From Whitmania pigra (Eukaryota > Annelida > Clitellata > Hirudinida > Haemopidae): a DNA stretch of 64,000 nt. A model generated the notes under the pieces. That model had not been told where the DNA came from, did no database searches, and was given only the letters and a program-made list of their open reading frames with translations. Each line of letters opens with the position of its first letter. Position 1 is the first letter of the stretch. A program made the translations under genes and the position numbers. Below are positions 35,343 through 47,534 of this stretch, piece after piece. The stretch covers positions 2,171,001-2,235,000 of the forward strand of contig JAJTWR010000269.1 of NCBI GenBank assembly GCA_021613335.1, given 5' to 3'.

Positions 35343-36578
35343 TTGGTTAAATTGACAAAAATGGAAAAATGTGAATCTACAAAAAATTCAAATTACAATG
35401 GATTTCAGGCTTTACCTGAAGTTTATGAAGATGAAAACTGGAGTGATGTGAGGTTTAAGGTCGAAAACAGAATTTTCAAAGCAAACAAAAGCAGTTTGGC
35501 GATGAAATCAGAATTTTTCAAAGTTATGTTTACTCAAACTTATTCTGATAAGAGTTTTATCGAACTGAATGACATCGATGCAAATACATTCGAAATAGTT
35601 TTGGCTTTTATTTATGGCGTCAATCCCAATTTTGAATTTATGGATTGTGAGAGAATTGTGGATATTTTACAAGTATCGCACTATTTCCTACGTGAAGAAT
35701 TAGTAGAACTTGCTACAGACGCTTTAACAAAATTAATCGATTCCGAGAATGTGCTGCAGATTTTCGAAGTAGCCTCGTTCTACTCGATTAAAAAGTTGAC
35801 GACTGCTTGCATGGAAATCATATCACCTAACTCGCTTGAAGTCCTTAACAACGATTATTGTCTGGATTTCTCACCAAAGACTTTCAAGGAATTTATTTCA
35901 TTAGATTGTCTTTATGTTCAAGAAATTGAAATATTTCATGCAGTGCAGAGGTGGCTTGAAGTCAATCCCGAAATTGATTCAAGGCAAGAAATCTTAAGCC
36001 AAGTGAGACTAAACAGGTTGTCAAGGTTAGATATTCTTAAAATACAATCGTCAAATTTGTTCGATGAGATCAATACCAAACAAAGTAGTCATTCAGTCCA
36101 ACAAAGATATCGCGAAAGAGGTAGACTCGATAAGGATCGTATTATGTATGGGTCAGTTGTTGAAACGAAATTGGATATTATACGCCCAAAATTATTTCCA
36201 GGCTACATTGACTACCATGAGGTGTTTGAGGAAAACGAGTTTCAGAAGTTGAGACAAACTGTATTTACATTACCAGGTTTTTATTTTGTGAATACCATAT
36301 TGCTGGAAACTGGGTCTAAAAAAAAGGGAGTTGAGTGTAAATGTTGCTATTCGGATGAAGAATTGCGACTGAGTTTAATCGATGAAGATGTATCTCTTTA
36401 TCCGAATAACATGAATTGTGATAAATTGACAGATATGGAGTCTGTTTCTAGCAACAAATTCCGTTTGAATTTTCCCGCCAAAGTCGTAAAATACATTGGA
36501 ATTGTTGGACATCAAAAAGCAGCCTGTAGAAGCATTGATTTCACGAAATTAGAGATTTTGTATGCTTCTGATCAATAA
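35343..36578 (+). CDS. BTB-BACK domain protein, BTBD9-like, intronless
   Basis: A single 411-codon frame. Residues about 25-125 form a BTB/POZ domain (NWSDVRFKVE, then IFKANKSSLAMKSEFFKVMF, and FIYG). Residues about 130-240 form a BACK domain with ALTKLIDSENVLQIFEVAS and AVQRWLE. After a charged linker, residues about 280-405 look like a beta-rich, F5/8C-type domain ending VVKYIGIVGHQKAACRSIDF, which together with BTB-BACK is the plan of BTBD9. Family knowledge: BTB-BACK proteins often act as Cullin-3 adaptors. The absence of introns beside intron-rich neighbours suggests a retrocopy. An in-frame ATG at residue 7 is an alternative start. The frame is fully open, so it is probably functional. 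Confidence 0.8.
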   Translation: MVKLTKMEKCESTKNSNYNGFQALPEVYEDENWSDVRFKVENRIFKANKSSLAMKSEFFKVMFTQTYSDKSFIELNDIDANTFEIVLAFIYGVNPNFEFMDCERIVDILQVSHYFLREELVELATDALTKLIDSENVLQIFEVASFYSIKKLTTACMEIISPNSLEVLNNDYCLDFSPKTFKEFISLDCLYVQEIEIFHAVQRWLEVNPEIDSRQEILSQVRLNRLSRLDILKIQSSNLFDEINTKQSSHSVQQRYRERGRLDKDRIMYGSVVETKLDIIRPKLFPGYIDYHEVFEENEFQKLRQTVFTLPGFYFVNTILLETGSKKKGVECKCCYSDEELRLSLIDEDVSLYPNNMNCDKLTDMESVSSNKFRLNFPAKVVKYIGIVGHQKAACRSIDFTKLEILYASDQ

Positions 36579-37427
36579 GAGCATCGATGATTGTTGTATT
36601 TCAACAAAGCAGAGGTTTAGAATGCTTTCAATTTTCGCTTCTAAGCAAAAGTTTAAATGATCTTTTTTTAAATAAAAACCAAAAATCATCTTAGAAAAAT
36701 ATGACTCAATAAATATATTTATTCTTTAATTTCAAAATCAATAATCCTGAATGAAACAAAAGACAAAATTAAAGTTAAACTTATTGTATGTGTCACTAAA
36801 AACACGTTTATTAATTATTATTGGAAAGTGTATCTTGTACCGAATGGAGTATTAATATAAAACATTATGATGTTTTTATCACGTTACATTAACTTTTGAA
36901 TTTTCTTTTTGCCCTTCCACAAATATATTTAAATTCGAACATGATATTGTAACAAGTGCCGTTTCATTAATTACGTTTCTCCGTTTTGACATTAATTAAA
37001 TGTTATTATTAAATATTTATAGCAAGTAAATTATTTCTACTGTAATATCTGCTTTTACTATAATTTCACTTTTAAAATTCTTCAGTTCTTGGCTACCACG
37101 TTGCAATTATGACTTTAAAATGAAACGAAACAGTTTTTATTTGATGTCAGGTGAATAGCCATAAGTATTTTATTACGATCTGTCAATTCATTAAGAACTT
37201 ACGAAGTTACATGCAAATCATGCAGTGAAGACTTTTTTTTTTATTACAGACTATTTGAAATTAATGAAGGTTAGATTTTGATGAAGACAATTTAAAAGAA
37301 CATTTATTTAACAATGTTTTATTTTTTATCAAATTTTCAAACATCATTTAAATAAATTATAAGTACATATTTACATAAACATAGCAACAATGACAGAATG
37401 TAATGTGTGACAAAATATATTTGACAG

Positions 37428-37974
37428 ATAAAAGAATCATAATTTTGGCGATATTCCTGGCTCTGTCGCTATGTGCTGCAGTGATTTCTTCTTCTGCAGA
37501 TATCCTTTATAGATATGAGTTGCAATTTATTATAAATATTTTATGATTATTGTTAATTCTTAATTCTATATATTGCTTTAAAACGCCATTAAGGTAAATT
37601 AGTAAATAGTGAATGCAACGTATACTAAACAGAAAATATGACTGAGCAATCTCCACTTCAATGTACACTTTTTTTTTATCTTGGCAGGCAAGAATCGCAA
37701 ACTCAATTCAAAACTGAACGGGTTATTAAGTAATAACATTGGTTACAACCCTGCAGCGTACAACCTTCATTTGACAAGTAAACCTCTCGATGACAACCAT
37801 TATACCGAAATAACGATTTATGATGTTGTTTGATTTTTAGCTTCTTCTCCATTTTAATGGATAATTTTTTTTATCTTGGCAGGCAAGAATCGCAATCTCA
37901 ATTCAAAATTGATTGAGCTGTTAAGTAACATTGGTTGCAGCCCTGCAGCGTGTCCAACTTCATTGGACGAGTAA
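37428..37974 (+). pseudogene. Orphan transmembrane exon and duplicated cytoplasmic-tail exon
   Basis: After a TTTGACAG acceptor, 37428 onward reads DKRIIILAIFLALSLCAAVI, closely parallel to the W2 membrane exon (DKKIILVFTTFLAVLLCSLL). At 37688-37833 an exon after CTTGGCAG reads GKNRKLNSKLNGLLSNN and ends HYTEITIYDVV before TGA, with two tyrosine motifs. A second, decayed copy of that exon lies at 37883-37974 and stops early. I found no phase-compatible donor for the membrane exon and no upstream WSC or EGF exons. It is therefore either a relic of a fifth W gene or an alternative 3' cassette for W2. Confidence 0.5.
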
Positions 37975-38275
37975 ACCTCTCAATGACCAGCATTATTCCG
38001 AAATAGATAGATTAGTATTTTGTCTTGTATTGATTCCCACAAAACCTTTTCATTTGAACATTTTATTTCACTGCGTAGTTGTAAAGCATTAATTTGTTGT
38101 ACTTTATACATAAGTTGTTGTCGTGGCAAGTAACATCGGTCGACAAATTTTGAAATGTTTTCGGTTTCAGAGATAGAATCAACTATTTCAAATGTCTTTT
38201 GATGTGCTGAATTTAAATGTGACATTCAAAACATTTGAATGGCTATTGCTTTCGAGATTCTCAATTTTATATATT

Positions 38276-38641
38276 TTATGTTACGTTACGTTACGTTACG
38301 TTACGTTATGTTATGTTATGTTATGTTATGTTACGTTACGTTACGTTACGTTTTGTTATGTTATGTTATGTTATGTTATGTTATGTTATGTTATGTTATG
38401 TTATGTTATGTTATGTTATGTTATGTTATGTTATGTTATGTTATGTTATGTTATGTTATGTTATGTTATGTTATGTTATGTTATGTTATGTTATGTTATG
38501 TTATGTTATGTTATGTTATGTTATGTTATGTTATGTTATGTTATGTTATGTTATGTTATGTTATGTTATGTTATGTTATGTTATGTTATGTTATGTATGT
38601 TATGTTATGTTATGTTATGTTATGTTATGTTATGTTATGTT
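38276..38641. repeat. (TTATG)n pentanucleotide array with TTACG variants
   Basis: About 365 bp of TTATG with one slip near 38595. Near the left end, two short blocks read TTACG instead (about 38281-38305 and 38331-38350). Open frames in all three phases are repeat artefacts. Confidence 0.97.
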
Positions 38642-38939
38642 AACATATTATATTATATACATATTATGTTATATATATTCATATTACATATATATATTAC
38701 ACAGCAATTATAAAGTTATTTTAGTCTAATGTAATATAAATTATTTTTTAATTTTATAATTTTCCTGCACATTTTAATTACTTAGTTGTTATTTATTTAA
38801 TTAATTTTTATTATTTAACTAACTAATTAATTATTTTTAAAATTTTATTCAGATACTTTTGAATCCAGCTCCTTCTACTCAACAAAACCATAAATGTCGC
38901 CAAACATAATTAAAGACACATTAAGAAAATTCTCCAACA

Positions 38940-41919
38940 ATGACAGGACCCTTACTTTCAAAGATTCATGCATTTCTTGGCAAGTTAAGAGAAGGTCGTA
39001 GAGAGGATATACATGATCTTTTAAAAGCTGTAAAAAATGATGACATGTCATTAATTTTGAAAACGATGGGAATCGTTACTGAAGACGAAAAAGAAAATGT
39101 TTCGGATGAATTAATTTCTGACAATTTCTTACAATTGTTAGTCGATCTCTTAGATTGGGAAAGATTATCAACGAATCCTGAATTCCTGTTGCACGTTTAC
39201 AGCTTGACTACGATGTTAGGTAATCATTATCCTGATCGTAGAATAGCACTAGAAGGAATGGGTATTGTTGAAAAGTTACTTGCGATCCTGGACAAAGAAA
39301 GAGAATCAAAGACTATGATTTGTGTACAAAAAAAACGGTGCTACAATCACCGCTTGTCATTTCATCGCCAACTTCATACCTGTTCTACCTCACTCAAGAT
39401 GCTACGAAGATGTTAACAATATCAACTCCTGTGGTCTCCTAAAGAGTGGTCCTCAGTTTGATGAAACGCATAAAGGAGTCAAGGAATAGATTTTTAATGA
39501 ACGGGATGATGAGTATAATGATTATTATGATTACCACGGCCAACCTGATTACTCTTTCCTGCCTCACGTGAGGATACGGGGCGAGGGAAATTCTTATCGA
39601 GCGATATATTCGTTTTCTAAACGAATTCAGGAACACGTCAAAGTCATTTTCAAAACGGTTCACAATATCTGTCAGAGTTTGAACTCTTGTCACTCAGTGC
39701 ATCACATTTTACTTTTAAAAGTTATCTTTTGGGCGAACGCAGCTGACGAACTTAACAATTGCGGAGGCATTAGCGAAATTGTAAGCCTTACGCAGATGTT
39801 ATTGTCATCGACTCATGAACGAGAGAAAGTTATTGTCGGCATGGCTATCATTCATACCTTGATTAGCAAACACATGAATTCATTCCAGAGTCTTAAACAA
39901 GCAATAACCAACATGAGATCGACCGTCGGTGTCATTGATTGGATTGAAGACATCTGTGATATTTTCTCAGATGACGACTTGCTTACCCCCAAAATGCTCG
40001 TTTATTGTTTCCAAGACCAAACTTTCTATTCGACCTCTCATTTGCGAAACGACTTGATAAACTCCATGACATTGTATGTCAAACCAAGTCATGGCAAATG
40101 TCGTCTGGATTTCAAGGATTCTGATCGTTGCAGAAACTACTCGCAACTCAGTACATTCATGAGAATCCTCCTCAAACTTCCAAGAAACACTGGTAAAATT
40201 CAAGAAACATTTACAGTTTCGGACGAAGCAGTTCAAGTGTTTAAACGTCTTGTTTCTTTTGTCATAAAAGCTCTTGAAGCTAATAGGGTCGAAATTATTT
40301 TCGACAGAAACTGCAATGATTGCTCGCCTTTTGGGAAGAGGATATCTTTTCCGCAAGAAGTGTGTCTGGGTTTGTTCTACTCCTTCAACCTTGATAGTAT
40401 TCTTGGGTCCACGGATTATACCAAGGAAGAAAGTTATACTGACATACAAACTCTGTTGCAGTGCCTTACATTAATTTTAATATTCCACGAATTGAACGAG
40501 AATTGGGGTGTGTTGTTTTGCGTTCTGACACCAGAACGACTTATCGACACGACACATTTTATCAGTCAACGTTTCACTGAGTACGTTAAGCAATTTATTT
40601 TAGAACATGATGGTAAAAAGTCACCCTTCACTGAAGATTATACCCTTTTTGATTATATTAAGAATTATTATTACTTACTCCCATTTGATGTGAGGCGCTA
40701 TATGATCATGGAATACCTTAAATGTGAAAATGAAATTGAAGTTGAATACATTATTCCGAGAGAAAATTTATTAGATGATACAATCAAGAAATTACCAATT
40801 TATAGATTTTACGATTCAGTTTGGAATTTACGATTTGTAGGAGAGCCAGGCACAGGCTCGGGTCCCACAAAGGAGTTTTACACTGAATTTTCTCGTGAAT
40901 GTTACAGATATGATTTGGATGAATGGATTGGGGATCCAATCGAGGATTCGGACGGAAATGTTTACGTCAACGCGCCGTGTGGACTATTTCCTAAGCCGAA
41001 AATATCGCGTAATAAGGAATCCGTATTGAAATACAAAGCGATCTCAAACGTGTTGCACAAATGCTTTGAAAATGGCCATCAAATGGACGTCAATTTCAGT
41101 AAAGCGTTCTACAAATTGGTTTTTGGGCACTCTGCCTACCAACGACTATCTCTTATTGACTTGAAGGATGTGATGCCAAACGTCTACAAATTGGTTGAAA
41201 ACCTTGTCAATGCTCTAAGGATGAAATGGGGAATTGAGAGAGATGGGGCATTGACAACAGAAAAAAGAGTGGAAGCGATATCCAATATCACGTGCGATGG
41301 CTCGTCATTTCAAGATCTCTGCATAAACTTTACAATTCCATGTTTTCCGGAGATGGAGATGAAGGAAGGTGGTAAAGATATCCTCCTATCGATTGAAAAT
41401 GTCGAAGAATACTTGAAGCTGCTCGTTTGGTGGTTGTTGATCGAATGTCCTAAAAATGTAGGAGACCATTGTATTGGAGGCAATTTTTTTACTGAATCAG
41501 AAACTGTGCTCATCTTCAACATGGATGAAATTGAAACATTATTTTGTGGTTCGAACGCAGAAAATTGGACCGTGGATTTTCTAAAATCAAATTGTTGTCT
41601 ATTGGATGGATTTTCCATTGATAATCCAGTTATCAACTACTTGTTTGAAGTTCTAGTGTCATTGTCAAAAGATGAACAGCGAAAGTTCTTACAGTTTACT
41701 ACAGGATCAACGCGATTGCCATTTGGTGGACTAAAAAATCTCTCACCAAAACTAACGATTAGGCGCAAACTGTCTTTCGGTACTCCTGACAAATACTTGC
41801 CTGTATCGTGGACATGTTCGAATACCCTGTTCATTACTGACTATAGTAGTAAAGAAATTCTTAGAAAAAAACTGCTTTATGCCATTAGGGAAGGCAACAA
41901 ATCGTTCTATAATTTCTAA
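38940..41919 (+). pseudogene. TRIP12-like HECT E3 ubiquitin ligase, intronless, two lesions
   Basis: The first frame (38940 to about 39326) encodes an armadillo-like region (LLSKIHAFLGKLREG...LLVDLLDWE). A run of eight A at about 39326 shifts the frame; homology continues one frame over (KKNGATITACHFIANFIPVL) and meets TAG at 39487. The same frame then stays open to 41919, with an ATG at 39568 giving 783 residues. That part includes the HECT N-lobe signature GEPGTGSGPTKEFYTEFSRE and the C-lobe with TGSTRLPFGGLKNL and the catalytic Cys in SWTCSNTLF (residue 750 of the 783). HECT ligases pass ubiquitin through this Cys; TRIP12 is a nuclear family member. A complete HECT domain with key residues suggests recent inactivation, an active short form, or sequencing errors at the A-run. 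No introns suggests a retrocopy. Confidence 0.8.
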
Positions 41920-42596
41920 GAAAATTGTGACTTGATCAATCTTCTTTGTACTGAATTACTTCATCTTCGTAAAACCGTTATAAATATATTATTGTACGCT
42001 TGACCATTTTAATGTGAGAGTTTTTAACAATATAATTTTACATAAATGTTCAGTAAAAAGTTTATTTCTACTTATTGTTCTCAAGTTTTATCGCAACTGA
42101 TAATAAGTACTAAATAAACTCAAAATTCTATTTTTATTATTTAAAATAATGCATTTTTTTACAATCCGTTTTTTTATATTTTGCCACAAAATACATATTT
42201 CATAATAACAAAGATCCTAAAGGATGACGGGATGTATTCCCGTTCACTGACCTGTAAATCAGCTAAACACAGCTTAATAATCCAATTAACAAAGATTACT
42301 TTTGCCATCAATATAGTGTTGGAATCACGATATCACTCTAACATTTGTAGAAGCTTTAGATTTTATCCGAGAATAAGGCCAAACATTTAACATTTATGAA
42401 TAGAAATATTAAGACAGAGATCAAAACAAATTATTTTTTAATTGGAGTTTGAAACAATATTAAGAGACAATGATAATATGATAAATCACTTAACTTTATT
42501 ATCATTAAATACGAAACACAAAGCAATTTCTTTTCACAAATTATTTTGTTTTATTATTAAAAATAAATTTTTATGAAAGCATTTTACTTAAAAATA

Positions 42597-43537
42597 ACAA
42601 AGTCGATGTCAAAGTCATTTTTTCGGACAAGAAACAGCTTTCATTGAAAGTCCTCAATCCACAGTTGTTTGTTGGAGGCCTGTACTTTGATGTTGGATAT
42701 TTCAAATCTTTGCTTATTTATTAGATAAAATTAATAACAATTTAAATCTTAAATTATTTTAAGCACTCCAATCTCAGCCTCATTTCCCCTCTGAAAGTTG
42801 AATCATCAGGAGAGGATGTACTTCTTGTGCATGTTTGATGGTCACAAAATGTCCATTTTGATGGTTGCATGACTTTGTAGTTTAATTTACGTTAAATTGT
42901 TGACTATATTTTTTTCGATAATGTTCCGAAGTTCAACAAAAACATTCCATCTTCTGAACCAACTTCAGTCGATTTGAAAGTTGAAGGGAAAAAGAAGGAA
43001 CCTGAGCATCTCGAATTGAGAGTCTGCGCCTTGTGAGTGAAATGATCTCATATTTTACTTGTTGTATGGCTTTCTCAAATGCATAATATAATATAAGATC
43101 TATTTAATTCTTCAGTAAATGCATTGATTATAATCAATATTTAAATAATTTTTCAGAAACTTGGAAAAGGAATCCTCATCGGTGAAATGCCTATCTTGAG
43201 TGGTTACGAACTCAACCTGGTGAACCAGTAGCGAAAGTCAAATCCACAACTTGTGGACCACAAGTGCTTAAACAGGACGATGAAGTGTACCTTGTCTTCA
43301 ACGAAGTAATTCAGAATACTACTTTGTGGTAGAATTGAATAATAACGTTTTATTATATCAAACAGGTACAATGTGTAACTTTGTGATTCATTTCATTATC
43401 ATTGTTCAGCCGACCTGTGTTGATCTAAGTTTGGAGAAACTGTACCAAGTTAGAAACCTTGCTCCTAGATTTGTGAGACTGTACCCAAGCTCTGAACCAG
43501 ATTGTTTAAAATGTCCATCTGACATTTTAGTTTAAAA
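42597..43537 (+). pseudogene. Alpha-2-macroglobulin/TEP family C-terminal remnant
   Basis: Scattered exon pieces match the C-terminal part of alpha-2-macroglobulin or thioester proteins in order. About 42600-42715 reads DVKVIFSDKKQLSLKVLNPQ; about 42933-43033 reads EPTSVDLKVEGKKKEPEHLE then LRVCA. After an acceptor at 43157, the text reads GKGILIGEMPILSGYELN, then a stop (NQ*), then in another frame VLKQDDEVYLVFNEV. Finally 43400-43535 reads PTCVDLSLEKLYQVRNLAPR, FVRLYPSSEPDC. The LSGY and YPVRNL-type motifs typify the receptor-binding domain of secreted protease-trapping or opsonin proteins. At least one stop and one frame change indicate a pseudogene; no thioester or bait region is present in the window. 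Confidence 0.65.
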
Positions 43538-44528
43538 ATTTCTGTCAAGTCTGTCTATAAGCTTTACGCTGGAGATAAAGTCGAATCAAGCTGAACTCAC
43601 GAACTTAAGGACATTCGTTGTTAGCTTTTGGATTAAATCAATGAAATTATATTGAACTACATTTTCTGAAATAAACACGTCTCACAAAATTCAGGATTTT
43701 TAGTTACTTAATAAGTTCTTTGTGTATGGCGTATTTCTCAGAACGTCAGGCTATTTTTAATGCGAGACGTCAAAGTTAGTGCTAGTTTTTCGTTTCTTCG
43801 TTCATTTCTTGCATCCTATCTAAAATCTTATTAATTCCAGCCTTGCCATTATTGGACCTCTTCACCATATTTTACCCGAAATTATCGATTGTTGCATTCT
43901 TATTTTGCCCTTTTACCCATCCAATCACTCATCCGTGAACCCATATGTCCTTTGCTGACTTCAACCCAATAATCCAAACCAATATTAAGTGCAATAGCCA
44001 AAAGCAAGTCTGAAAAATAGCATCGTATTTGTGGCAAACGAAGCTGCTAAGATGCACAATTGCTAAATTAAAAAAATAATAATTATAAATATAATAATAA
44101 TACAATAAATATTACTAAATTATATAACAAAAATAATTAAAAAAAAGAAATAAAAAATTAAAAGTTTGTGTTTGCCGCAACCTTTGCACTAATGAAATAA
44201 AACAAACATATTTGATACTGGTAGTACAACGTCAACCACAATGTTTAGGAAAAAATATTTTTTAATATCCGTCACATTCCATAAAGTTCATCTCAGCCAT
44301 AAAAAACAAGATAAGACAAAATTTCTTTTATTCTGACAAAAGCCTTAAACGTTAAACAGAAGTAGTTCAAAATTTTCACATTACAGATGCTGAAGAAATT
44401 ATGCCCATTATGCCTTATTTCTAATAATCCATCATTCCAATATAAAGATTTTTAATAAAATTAAATTAATTAAGTACTTAACTTAATTGTAAAGTCATGA
44501 ATAAATCTTTGAAAGTTCCAATCATGAT
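43538..44528. other. AT-rich spacer between convergent genes
   Basis: No gene is recognised between the A2M-family remnant (+) and the 3' end of W3 (-). Confidence 0.5.
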
Positions 44529-47500
44529 TTAATCACTAAGAACACTCTTTTCTGTAATAAAAAAAAACAGTGTAAAATAAAATAAAAAATAAATGACCTT
44601 CTTCCTGATCAAAGAACAAAACATTTACCTAGCTGGAAGGCGCAGACATACGATCCGTAAATGTTGACACAAATTTCGGTTTCTTTCGGGCAGGATTTGT
44701 TTGCGCATTCATCGACATCTTCAAATTAAGTTCAATTCATATTCGTTAATGACGGCATCTTTTAATTAATTATAAGTATAAGTGTATAGTATTTTAAAAC
44801 ATACATGTGGAAATACTTTGTAGCAAAAGAAGTAGATTATCTACCTTCGCAGTCTTCATAAATTGAAGCACTTTCAAATCCTTCACGGCATTCACATTCA
44901 GAAATTGCAACTTCTCTAACGACGTAATCAACGCATTGGTGATCGCCGCAGTTGCCATTATTAACACTGCAATCTAGAAAAATAGGAAGACATTCTAAAC
45001 CTAAGAAAACATTTTTGGAAATGAGTTGATCCAATGATTCAACGATGCATCAACAAGGATCTGTCTTGACGCAAATCCGCTTGTGTCCCTCAAAAAGTCC
45101 TTAGTATAGGCTCTAAAAAAGGCTTCTAGTGCCGCATGTAAGGCGCTAGATAAATAAGGTCGTAATTGTTTGTTTTTTTTTTTAAATGTAAATTCTAACC
45201 AACCTCTCTGTTGGCATTTATTCCCCTTCCATCCAGGATTACATTGGTTCCGTTCACAGAAACCGTAAATACCCGTCCCGTAAGTGCAATGAAAAACACT
45301 TTCGAAATTCAGCATTAAGCCAGGTACATGTTTAACTGAGGAGAAATTCTTTGAATTTCAATTGTTATTGAGTAATAAGTAAAATGCGGTAAAAATGTCA
45401 TGCAAACAAAATTTATTTTCTGGTGATATTGACATATGTGTTTTTAAAAATGTACCAATTTAATCGTTAGTAACAAAAGGACATTTCAACTTACCTGCGT
45501 AAACACTGTTTCGCCATGGAGCTCCACAGTTCTGAGAGCTATTTCCTGGACATTCTAAATTGCACTGACTGTCAACCACAGATCCATACTTGCCGAAAGC
45601 CTTTCCACAGTAGCAGTTTGAATATTGCTTCACAGGAAATATTAGACAATATTTATGCATAGATTATTAATTTTCATTCTGATACCACAATTAACTCAGA
45701 ATTGATAGCGTTGTAGATGGATGGATGAATATATGAATGAATGGGTGGATGGGGAAATGAGATTCTGTATTAATTGCTATGTTACACTAAAGAGTTTACA
45801 GAGGCGAACGACCGATTAGAAAAAGTATTAACCATGGAAATTATTTAAACAACTCCTGTTTCTATGCACAATGTCAAAATTGTATAATTTTTTTTAAATT
45901 AATTTTTTAATTTACCTGGGAACCTGCATAAAGAACATCTTTTGATGAACAAATATCAAGGCATTTCTGAATTGTCAACGTTTCTACATTCTGCACGAAA
46001 TCGCTTAGATCTCTTTCGTGGCTGTCTTGAAAGCATCCGAGATACATCGGTACGACTGAGTTTAAACAGGTTTTCCGAATTTATTTATTTATTTATTTGA
46101 TTATAGTTCTTTGCATAACTGAGATGATTTGGACTAGTTTTTCCGAAAATATGTTATCTTTCAAAATTTGCTTATAAATTATTTATACCTTTAGTATTTT
46201 GAATATAGTATTTGAACATGAACAAATGAAATGCAGAAAGGAAGGAATATAAGAAATACTCATTTTTACCAGTAAAAACAGTGTAATGCTTTTTATTAAC
46301 ACAATTCGTTGAAGAAACCCTTGTGTTGACTTTATTCCCGCAGTGACAACTAGCAACATCCTAACAACATCAACAATAATTAAGACAAGTTTATATTTTA
46401 AAAAGATATCTTCTGAAATAATGTGCACTAGAATTACCAACTAAATGCTATTTAATTACGAACTAGTTGAAGAAAAATTATTTCCCAAATGCCTGATTAC
46501 TTAAGCTGTTGGTTCTGCTGAGAAGCAGGCGCTCAAGAATTGATTTAATCACGTAGTTTTTTTTGCTAAACTACTAATTTATGCTGACGACAGCCGCTGC
46601 GTTCCTAGAATGATCTATTTATCGCATCATGAAAACATTTCCAAATCATTAGCTGCTTAAAGTTTTATACTGCAAAATGTATCCAAGCTTTTGAGATTGA
46701 ACTCCCAAGGATAACGCCCACGAGACAATACATATGTTCCAATTTATCCCATTCTGCACGAATTTGTAACATGTGCTGCTCAATGGCTAGAAGTTTCCAC
46801 ATGCACAAAGCAAGATTCAAATGTTATTTTTAATGAATTATTTAACTTATCAACTTGATCCTTGTTTATATTGATTTTATTTAATTCATTTCTCAAAACA
46901 AAAAGACTCATCGACAACGTTAACAAGCACAGAATTCAGCTTCGACTTTAACCATTTGCAGGTTATAAATCATTATATTAACAATTACATCACAGAGCAA
47001 ATAAATAATAATAATTATAAGTTTATTAATAAGCGATTGATTAATTATATATCCATTACCCAACCTTCATTGCTGCGAAATAATAGTGTTGTCTAGCGCA
47101 AGATTTGATGCAGTTCTCCAGTGGCAGCACAACGTAGTGACGTGAACTGAAACCTTTGTAACATCCTACGTACAGTTTCTCACCGACAAGAGGAAACCCT
47201 GCCGTGAAAAATTATAATCTATAATGAAATTACAATTATGTAAAATGAAATTATGATTATGTATAATGAAATTACAATTATGTAAAATGAAATTATGATT
47301 ATGTATAATGAAATTACAATTATGTATAATGAAATTATGATTATGTATAATGAAATTACAATTATGTATAATGAAATTACAATTATGTATAATGAAATTA
47401 CAATTATGTATAATGAAATTATGATTATAATTATACATTTTGCTGTTGAAAAGTTGAAAAAAAATGTTACCTCCAGATACGAAATAAAACTTCAATAAAC

Positions 47501-47534
47501 AGGAAAATGTTATCAGTGCAATGCGGGCATCCAT
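44529..47534 (-). CDS. Secreted WSC/EGF protein, gene W3
   Basis: Nine exons on the minus strand: 47534-47471, 47198-47065, 46360-46270, 46055-45916, 45627-45495, 45335-45204, 44973-44845, 44718-44629, 44551-44529. All junctions are GT-AG and phase-consistent, total 936 nt, 311 residues. Exon 1 is a signal peptide (MDARIALITFSCLLKFYFVSG). Exons 2-3 and 4-5 encode two WSC domains (LYVGCYKG with CHCGNK; MYLGCFQD with CYCGKAFG and CPGNSSQNCG). Exon 6 is EGF-like (NPGWKGNKCQQR), exon 7 an EGF (CREGFES), exon 8 a shortened calcium-binding EGF (DVDECANKSC...GSYVC), and exon 9 gives EKSVLSD and stop. There is no transmembrane segment, so the product is probably secreted. W4 is its closest relative in the window. 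The short first WSC half (exon 3) lacks the usual second Cys pair. Confidence 0.87.
45108..45170 (+). mobile_element. SINE 3' tail fragment in a W3 intron
   Basis: TGCCGCATGTAAGGCGCTAG then ATAAATAAGGTCGTAATTG follows the 3' end of the 12.3 kb SINE with several substitutions. It lies between W3 exons 6 and 7, antisense to the gene. Confidence 0.5.
47212..47432. repeat. 21-bp minisatellite filling W3 intron 1
   Basis: About ten copies of a unit like AATGAAATTACAATTATGTA(T/A), alternating between ACAATTATG and ATGATTATG forms. It occupies nearly all of the 272-bp intron between W3 exons 1 and 2. Confidence 0.95.

Noticed and set aside
38276..38641. Interstitial telomere repeat
   Set aside because: The unit TTATG is not a known telomere motif (TTAGGG or TTAGG).
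38192..38729. Three overlapping 134-173-codon frames of CYVML repeats
   Set aside because: A pentamer repeat opens all three frames; not coding.
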